Positions 5,562 through 9,141 of a DNA stretch of 9,141 nt are shown one piece after another. The notes under the pieces were generated by a model. It searched no databases. It was given only the letters and a program-made list of their open reading frames with translations, and was not told the origin of the DNA. This DNA comes from Clostridia bacterium (lineage in GTDB: Bacteria > Bacillota > Clostridia > HGM11327). The stretch is taken from assembly GCA_017935525.1 (NCBI GenBank), contig JAGBHJ010000127.1, forward strand, positions 1 through 9,141, in the 5' to 3' direction. The first letter of the stretch is position 1. The number at the start of each line of letters is the position of its first letter. Both the position numbers and the translations under genes were made by a program.

Positions 5562-6269
5562 TTACAGCCACTCTGCAAGTACGTCCCCAAGACGGGTATA
5601 GTCGTCTATGCAGACAAAACGGAAATCGGAAAGATAAACGCTTTCGTCGTTACCGCCGACGCCGTAATCATCACCCACAAAAGCCACCTGACTGTGGTCA
5701 AAACCGTTTTCCTTGCACCAAAGGTCAAGGGCGTAATACTTGTTGAAGGGCTTGGGTGCCATGTCAAAGGACGATGAGCCCCCTATAAATACGTTATAGT
5801 CGGAGAATAATTGGCAAACCTCGCAGTAGAATGCACGTCGCTTTTTTCTGTCCGGGTCAAATGCCAGCTTATCCTCTTGGATAGCCTTTGTGCCAAGCAC
5901 GGGGAATGTGATACACCCCGAGGCATGGTACTCCACGTTGTCACCGCGATAGCTTGTAAAGCCATACTTTTTTCTGAGGTAGGTGACTTTTTCTTCTATC
6001 TGCTCCTTGTTTTCGCAAGGGACGGCATCGTCACGTACCATCTTCAGCCCGTCATCGGTATATTTTGCATACTGCATACCGTAATTACCTATAACGTCCA
6101 TGGGAAAGCCGCCAAGCTGGTTATGTATTCTGGCACAACTGCCTGCGCCCACCATCAAAAGGGTATGCCGCTGCGCCAGCTTCTCCAGAATTGCTCTGTT
6201 CTTGTCATCCAGGGGCGTTTTGTGTTGGGTCAGAGTGCCGTCAAGGTCAAAAGCAAATACCTTTATCAT
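5562..6269 (-). CDS. HAD-IIB protein with eukaryotic-type phosphomannomutase fold
   Basis: The 235-residue protein is a haloacid dehalogenase superfamily member: FAFDLDGTLT (residues 5-14) carries nucleophile D8 and acid/base D10. Its C-terminal half follows eukaryotic-type phosphomannomutase (PMM1/PMM2) closely. GGSSSFDMAPKPFNKYYAL (163-181) matches GGxxSFDxxPxxxxKxYxL, including putative motif III K177. FVGDDYGVGGND (197-208) matches FxGDxxxxGGND, and DDYTRL (222-227) matches the DTR motif. The cap segment 114-137 aligns without gaps to the PMM2 cap. However, the three arginines that bind substrate phosphate there (R123, R134, R141 in PMM2) correspond to A116, T127 and K134. A sugar-phosphate phosphatase, or a mutase with another substrate, is therefore as likely as phosphomannomutase. 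The ATG follows AAAGGGGG and starts 5 bp after the GDPD stop, so the two are probably translationally coupled. Confidence 0.82.
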   Translation of the reverse strand: MIKVFAFDLDGTLTQHKTPLDDKNRAILEKLAQRHTLLMVGAGSCARIHNQLGGFPMDVIGNYGMQYAKYTDDGLKMVRDDAVPCENKEQIEEKVTYLRKKYGFTSYRGDNVEYHASGCITFPVLGTKAIQEDKLAFDPDRKKRRAFYCEVCQLFSDYNVFIGGSSSFDMAPKPFNKYYALDLWCKENGFDHSQVAFVGDDYGVGGNDESVYLSDFRFVCIDDYTRLGDVLAEWL

Positions 6270-6274
6270 ATTGC

Positions 6275-7072
6275 TTACCCCCTTTCTCGCAAGCCTGCTT
6301 TTTTCAGCTCTGCCATCATAAACTCGGGCTCGTTGGAGGTTATCAGCTCTGCGCCAAAGCTTGCGGCTTTTGCCATATCCTCAATAGTGCGCACGGATGC
6401 GCCTACCCACGGGCGAATACCTTGTGCAATAAGGGCGTCAAAGTCGCTTTGGGGATTTACTACGCCGTCAAAGGCAGGGGTACCGTCAGCGTTTTTGTAT
6501 TTCCAAAGGCAAGCGCAGTAAAGCTTTTTAGGGAGTGTGTTGCCCATGATGCGGTACGGGAAAAATCCGTGCAGGCGGAATCTTCCGTCATATTTTTCGT
6601 CAATATATTTTAACAGAGCGCCGTCAAAGCTGTTTACAAAGCTTCTGTCCCACAGACCGTAGCTGTCAACCATGGCGATGATCTTGTCTGCGCAGGCCTT
6701 TGCCCATTCCTCGCCCTCGTGAATGTAGTCCTTGAACTCGAAATTGAATTGCATGGTGCTGTCCTTGCTTGCGACAAATTCACAAAATTGGCGGAGTGTG
6801 GGTACTCTTGTGCCCTTGAATTCTACGCCCTTTTTTATGCCGACGTCTGCGCGGAGTATCTCCTCCATAGTCAGCTCACGTATCTTTCCCGATACGTCTG
6901 CCGTGCGGGCAAGGTCGTTGTCGTGGATAAGAACGATCTCGCCGTCCTTTGTCATGTGCAGATCCAGCTCGATCATATCTGCCGAAATATCGTAGGCTGA
7001 CTTGAATGCCGCCATTGTGTTTTCGGGGCAGAGGGCTACGTTGCCTCGGTGTGCCGCTACTTCGATATACAT
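6275..7072 (-). CDS. Glycerophosphodiester phosphodiesterase (GDPD family)
   Basis: The 265-residue protein is a canonical GDPD-domain enzyme. These TIM-barrel, metal-dependent enzymes hydrolyse glycerophosphodiesters to glycerol 3-phosphate and an alcohol. Catalytic and metal residues are all present: HRG (H8, R9), ENT (17-19), IELDLHMTKDGEIVLIHD (34-51, with E35, D37 and catalytic H50) and FNFEFK (109-114, E112 and K114). The C-terminal WVGASV and LITSNEPEF match the closing strands of the barrel. There is no signal peptide, so a cytoplasmic enzyme recycling phospholipid or teichoic-acid head groups is likely. The ATG at 7072 has AAAGGAG 7 bp upstream; an in-frame start 11 codons earlier has no comparable site. 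It is first in an operon with the HAD gene and is preceded by a consensus promoter and a 120-nt leader. Confidence 0.92.
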   Translation of the reverse strand: MYIEVAAHRGNVALCPENTMAAFKSAYDISADMIELDLHMTKDGEIVLIHDNDLARTADVSGKIRELTMEEILRADVGIKKGVEFKGTRVPTLRQFCEFVASKDSTMQFNFEFKDYIHEGEEWAKACADKIIAMVDSYGLWDRSFVNSFDGALLKYIDEKYDGRFRLHGFFPYRIMGNTLPKKLYCACLWKYKNADGTPAFDGVVNPQSDFDALIAQGIRPWVGASVRTIEDMAKAASFGAELITSNEPEFMMAELKKAGLRERG

Positions 7073-7090
7073 ACTGTTTCTCCTTTGTAA

Positions 7091-7165
7091 ATGATTATTC
7101 TGCAATTATTGCACCACAACGAAATGCGCCGTCCGCATTTCTACCTGAATTGGTTCAATAATCAC
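7091..7165 (-). promoter_or_regulatory. Possible structured 5' leader upstream of GDPD
   Basis: In the minus-strand transcript, TGATTATT (7157-7164) can pair with AATAATCA (7092-7099), with one further G-U pair outside. This encloses a perfect 8-bp hairpin (7121-7128/7134-7141, GAAATGCG and CGCATTTC, 5-nt loop) and a small GCAA/TTGC hairpin. The outer helix ends five bases before the ribosome site at 7080-7086. I do not recognise a known riboswitch; regulatory function is inference from the layout. Confidence 0.4.
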
Positions 7166-7198
7166 ATTATGACAAACGGAGTTTGTTCCTTATTTGTA

Positions 7199-7227
7199 AT
7201 TATACCACAAACGCAATAAAAACTCAA
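7199..7227 (-). promoter_or_regulatory. SigA-type promoter for GDPD-HAD operon
   Basis: On the minus strand TTGAGT (7222-7227) and TATAAT (7199-7204) are 17 bp apart. The predicted start near 7192 gives a leader of about 120 nt before the GDPD ATG. A 6-bp inverted repeat (7172-7177/7181-7186, ACAAAC and GTTTGT with a 3-nt spacer) lies just downstream of the start and could be an operator or the first leader hairpin. Confidence 0.75.
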
Positions 7228-7274
7228 CGCATTACTGCAATGCGGGCTTGTGACGACATCAATTACACATGGAA

Positions 7275-7307
7275 AGGGACGAAGATTTTTAACTGTTCTT
7301 CGTCCCT
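7275..7307 (-). terminator. Hairpin terminator for the GT8-acyltransferase-membrane protein operon
   Basis: A perfect 11-bp inverted repeat (7275-7285/7297-7307, AGGGACGAAGA and its complement) with an 11-nt loop lies 43 bp past the stop of the membrane-protein gene, before the GDPD promoter. On the minus strand it is followed by only a short T-rich stretch (TTTCC), so termination may be partial. The remaining sequence between 7073 and 7349 holds the GDPD promoter and leader and no gene that I can see. Confidence 0.6.
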
Positions 7308-7349
7308 GTTAATAAGTGGTATATTATATTATGATCGTGTGTGGAGGTA

Positions 7350-7907
7350 TTATCTTTTTCTGTTCATCCTCGCTAACATTGCCTGCAGCTTGGGGGTATT
7401 GTAACGCAGAGCCAGAGTAGGCATTATATTCAAGACCAGGTTGACCGCTGCTACCGGCATTGCTACCGTAAATGCGCATATATTTGGGATAAATGCCATG
7501 GGCAAAAAACCTATTGGGTACGAGAGCCTGTGGGTAAGCACTCCCTTGTTACACTCAATAATAAATCTTTTTATGTATTGAGGATCGTTTGGCTCCAAAA
7601 GCGTCTTTTTGCTGAAGCCGCCCAAGCCGCCCAGCTCCCAGACCTTATCCTTCCACATTCTGACGTTAAGCTTTTTGTAGAGCTGCTTTTCTCTTTCGGA
7701 GACCTTGTACATGGGGTTGTCAACGTCAAACCATTTGTCGGGCATTTTGTTTATTACAATGGCGATGAGCCCGTCAAGTGCAAATTGGAGCGCAGTGCAT
7801 ACTATCACCGCTATGATAACGTAATACCATGTCGCAGTGCCGAAAATGATATTTATGATGGAAATGACCAGCATGGCAGTGCCGATCACAGTTAGATACA
7901 GCTTCAT
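7350..7907 (-). CDS. Membrane protein resembling CrtO-type glycosyl-carotenoid acyltransferases
   Basis: The 185-residue protein has two hydrophobic segments near the N-terminus (about 5-22 and 27-53), a polar middle, and one or two near the C-terminus (about 131-168). The middle block SEREKQLYKKLNVRMWKDKV (70-89), then FSKK (98-101), FIIECNKG (115-122) and H126, resembles the pattern I know from the glycosyl-4,4'-diaponeurosporenoate acyltransferase (CrtO) family, where an EK-LYK-L-IK-WK segment and an E...H pair recur. No carotenoid genes are visible, so acylation of some other membrane glycolipid is possible. Its ATG overlaps the stop of the upstream acyltransferase gene as ATGA, so translation is almost certainly coupled. 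It is last in its operon. A membrane protein is sure; the family resemblance is moderate. Confidence 0.72.
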   Translation of the reverse strand: MKLYLTVIGTAMLVISIINIIFGTATWYYVIIAVIVCTALQFALDGLIAIVINKMPDKWFDVDNPMYKVSEREKQLYKKLNVRMWKDKVWELGGLGGFSKKTLLEPNDPQYIKRFIIECNKGVLTHRLSYPIGFLPMAFIPNICAFTVAMPVAAVNLVLNIMPTLALRYNTPKLQAMLARMNRKR

Positions 7908-8734
7908 GATTCACTATAAACAAGAGGCTTTTTGTAGAAATCCTCGTAGGTTCTGACCCACGCCTCGTAATTGGCTTTCTTCATTTCTTCCTTTGCCCGG
8001 GCAGAGGAGAGCTCCCGGTTGGGGTAAATGGCCGGCAGTATGTTAATGGTGTATTCCTGCACGGGGAAACCGTCACCGTCCATAACGTCGCTGTCCTCCA
8101 TAGTGATAAATATGGGGACGATGGGCGTGTTGTTCCGCACTGCAAGGGTAAACGCACCGTCCTGCATGGGCTTGGGCTTGCGGTAATTCCACCACATACT
8201 TTGCTCGGGGTAAATAAGTATTGTTTCTCCACGGTCCAACAATATCTTAACCGCCTGCAGAAATTTTTTCATGGTTGCAGTCTGGCTTGACAGCGGCAAA
8301 GTGTTGCAATGCCTCATAAACAGGCCAAAGGGCTTGGGGGGATTTGTGTAATTGCCCTCGCGGATGACCTTGTAGAGCAGCTTGCCGTCCATGTGATCTC
8401 GGAGCGCCACCCATACGGCGTAATTGTCGCACACGCTGAAGTGGTTGCAGGTGACGATCTTGCCACCCTTGACGGCAGTGTAATTCTCTATACCACGTAC
8501 CTCCTTTATGATGAGCTGGCGGTTGGCGATCATTTTGTCAAAAAAGCGGGAGCCTGCAATGTTTGCTATCTTGTTTTTTATTTTGCTGGAGAGCTTTTCG
8601 TTAAGGTAATCCACCTTGTCTGCCATGAGTGGGAATGTCTCCGGGTCATCCTCTACGTCAAGATGCCAAAGACCTTTTTCTTCAAGCTCTGCAATACGCT
8701 TTATAAGCTCTAATTTGTGGGGGGATCTTTCCAT
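7904..8734 (-). CDS. PlsC-like (lyso)phospholipid acyltransferase
   Basis: The 276-residue protein belongs to the LPLAT/PlsC group, which transfers an acyl chain to a lysophospholipid or related acceptor at the inner membrane face. Motif I, NHFSVCD (97-103), gives the HX4D catalytic pair H98 and D103. The usual EGTRS motif is replaced by YPEQS (175-179), as I recall from a subfamily in gut Clostridia. IVPIFI (205-210) is the following proline-containing motif. About 90 residues precede the domain, a charged helical extension longer than in typical PlsC, and there is no obvious transmembrane helix. GAGG lies 8 bp upstream of the ATG. The start is 10 bp after the GT8 stop, and the stop overlaps the start of the membrane-protein gene. 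The acceptor could be a glycolipid rather than lysophosphatidate. Confidence 0.85.
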   Translation of the reverse strand: MERSPHKLELIKRIAELEEKGLWHLDVEDDPETFPLMADKVDYLNEKLSSKIKNKIANIAGSRFFDKMIANRQLIIKEVRGIENYTAVKGGKIVTCNHFSVCDNYAVWVALRDHMDGKLLYKVIREGNYTNPPKPFGLFMRHCNTLPLSSQTATMKKFLQAVKILLDRGETILIYPEQSMWWNYRKPKPMQDGAFTLAVRNNTPIVPIFITMEDSDVMDGDGFPVQEYTINILPAIYPNRELSSARAKEEMKKANYEAWVRTYEDFYKKPLVYSES

Positions 8735-8744
8735 GGGCTATACC

Positions 8745-9141
8745 TCAATTTATGCACAGTCTGTTGGAGAACGTTTCCTCTGAATTAACGATCTTTATGG
8801 CGTGCTCCAATATCTCTCGTGCTGTTTCTGCATTCTTTTTCATATCTTCAGGACCAAAGCTCTGCCTTCTTCTGCAGATATCATCATAAAAGGGCGACTG
8901 CTTGGCGTAATGCCAGAAGTGCTCGCCGTCAATAACGTCGTCATACTGCCATGGCTTTTTGTACAGCGCATAATGGACGATATTCTTTTTTCCTTGGCAG
9001 GGGTAGGGCATTGGCTCCTTGTTCCAACCGTTGGGAAGCTCGTATATCTTGTTCAGACAGAGATAATTGAGATATGCCTGGTCGGGATCCAAAAGGTCAA
9101 AGTCATATTTTGTGATAAGCTCAATGAACTTTTCCTCTATC
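8745..9141 (-). CDS. Glycosyltransferase family 8 protein, C-terminal part (cut by window edge)
   Basis: The frame stays open to the right edge, so the gene's start lies outside the window; 131 C-terminal residues are visible. DPDQAYLNYLCLNKIYELP followed by GWN matches the DQDxLNxxxxxKIxxLPxxWN block of GT8 (LgtC-like) enzymes. IVHYALYKKPW matches the IIHFxGxxKPW block holding the metal- and sugar-binding histidine. FWHYAKQSPFYDDI matches the usual YWxYAxxTPFYxxI. GT8 enzymes transfer hexoses from UDP-sugars to lipooligosaccharide, polysaccharide or lipid acceptors. The donor and acceptor here are unknown. A TTG near 9092 is internal, not the start. The gene is upstream of, and 10 bp from, the acyltransferase, so the products likely act on one glycoconjugate. 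Confidence 0.83.
   Translation of the reverse strand, partial: IEEKFIELITKYDFDLLDPDQAYLNYLCLNKIYELPNGWNKEPMPYPCQGKKNIVHYALYKKPWQYDDVIDGEHFWHYAKQSPFYDDICRRRQSFGPEDMKKNAETAREILEHAIKIVNSEETFSNRLCIN

Noticed and set aside
9092..9141. TTG at 9092 as the start of a 115-residue gene
   Set aside because: The frame continues without a stop to the window edge and the upstream residues fit GT8, so this is an internal codon of a truncated gene.

Overview
This window looks like chromosomal DNA from a member of the Bacillota, most likely a gut-type Clostridia. The evidence is a tmcAL gene (a family typical of this phylum), an MGDG-synthase-type glycosyltransferase, strong SigA promoters of the TTGAnn-N17-TATAAT type, purine-rich AAGGAG ribosome sites, and short CTCCCTC...GAGGGAG hairpin repeats like those I recall from gut Clostridia genomes. 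The genus cannot be fixed from sequence alone. No rRNA, tRNA, CRISPR array or complete transposase gene is visible.

Layout. Positions 1-805 are an accessory patch. A small DUF559 (Vsr-like) endonuclease gene on the minus strand lies between two copies of a short repeat, followed by a further copy and a degenerate relative. Positions 805-3439 hold a two-gene minus-strand operon: an MGDG-synthase-type glycosyltransferase followed by a parallel beta-helix protein with no signal peptide. A divergent promoter region (3440-3664) separates it from the plus-strand pair tmcAL (tRNA-Met cytidine acetate ligase) and a Nudix hydrolase. That pair ends at a strong, possibly bidirectional terminator (5411-5450). 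Positions 5562-7072 are a minus-strand pair, a glycerophosphodiester phosphodiesterase followed by a phosphomannomutase-fold HAD protein, with a consensus promoter and a structured-looking leader. Positions 7350-9141 are a minus-strand operon running in from beyond the right edge: a GT8 glycosyltransferase (partial), a PlsC-type acyltransferase and a CrtO-like membrane protein. A hairpin follows it at 7275-7307.

How the genes fit together. Five of the nine genes plausibly act on glycerolipids, glycolipids or their sugars: the MGDG-type transferase, GDPD, PlsC-like acyltransferase, CrtO-like membrane protein and GT8. Three transcription units therefore share a membrane-glycolipid theme, although a common pathway is inference. 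The most unusual part is the left end. There a PD-(D/E)XK-like endonuclease is bracketed by 39-bp direct repeats differing at one base. Its last 28 or so residues are encoded by the repeat itself, and two repeat copies keep the same hairpin architecture with different stem sequences. This recalls REP/RAYT-like repeat-and-nuclease arrangements, but mobility is not shown here.
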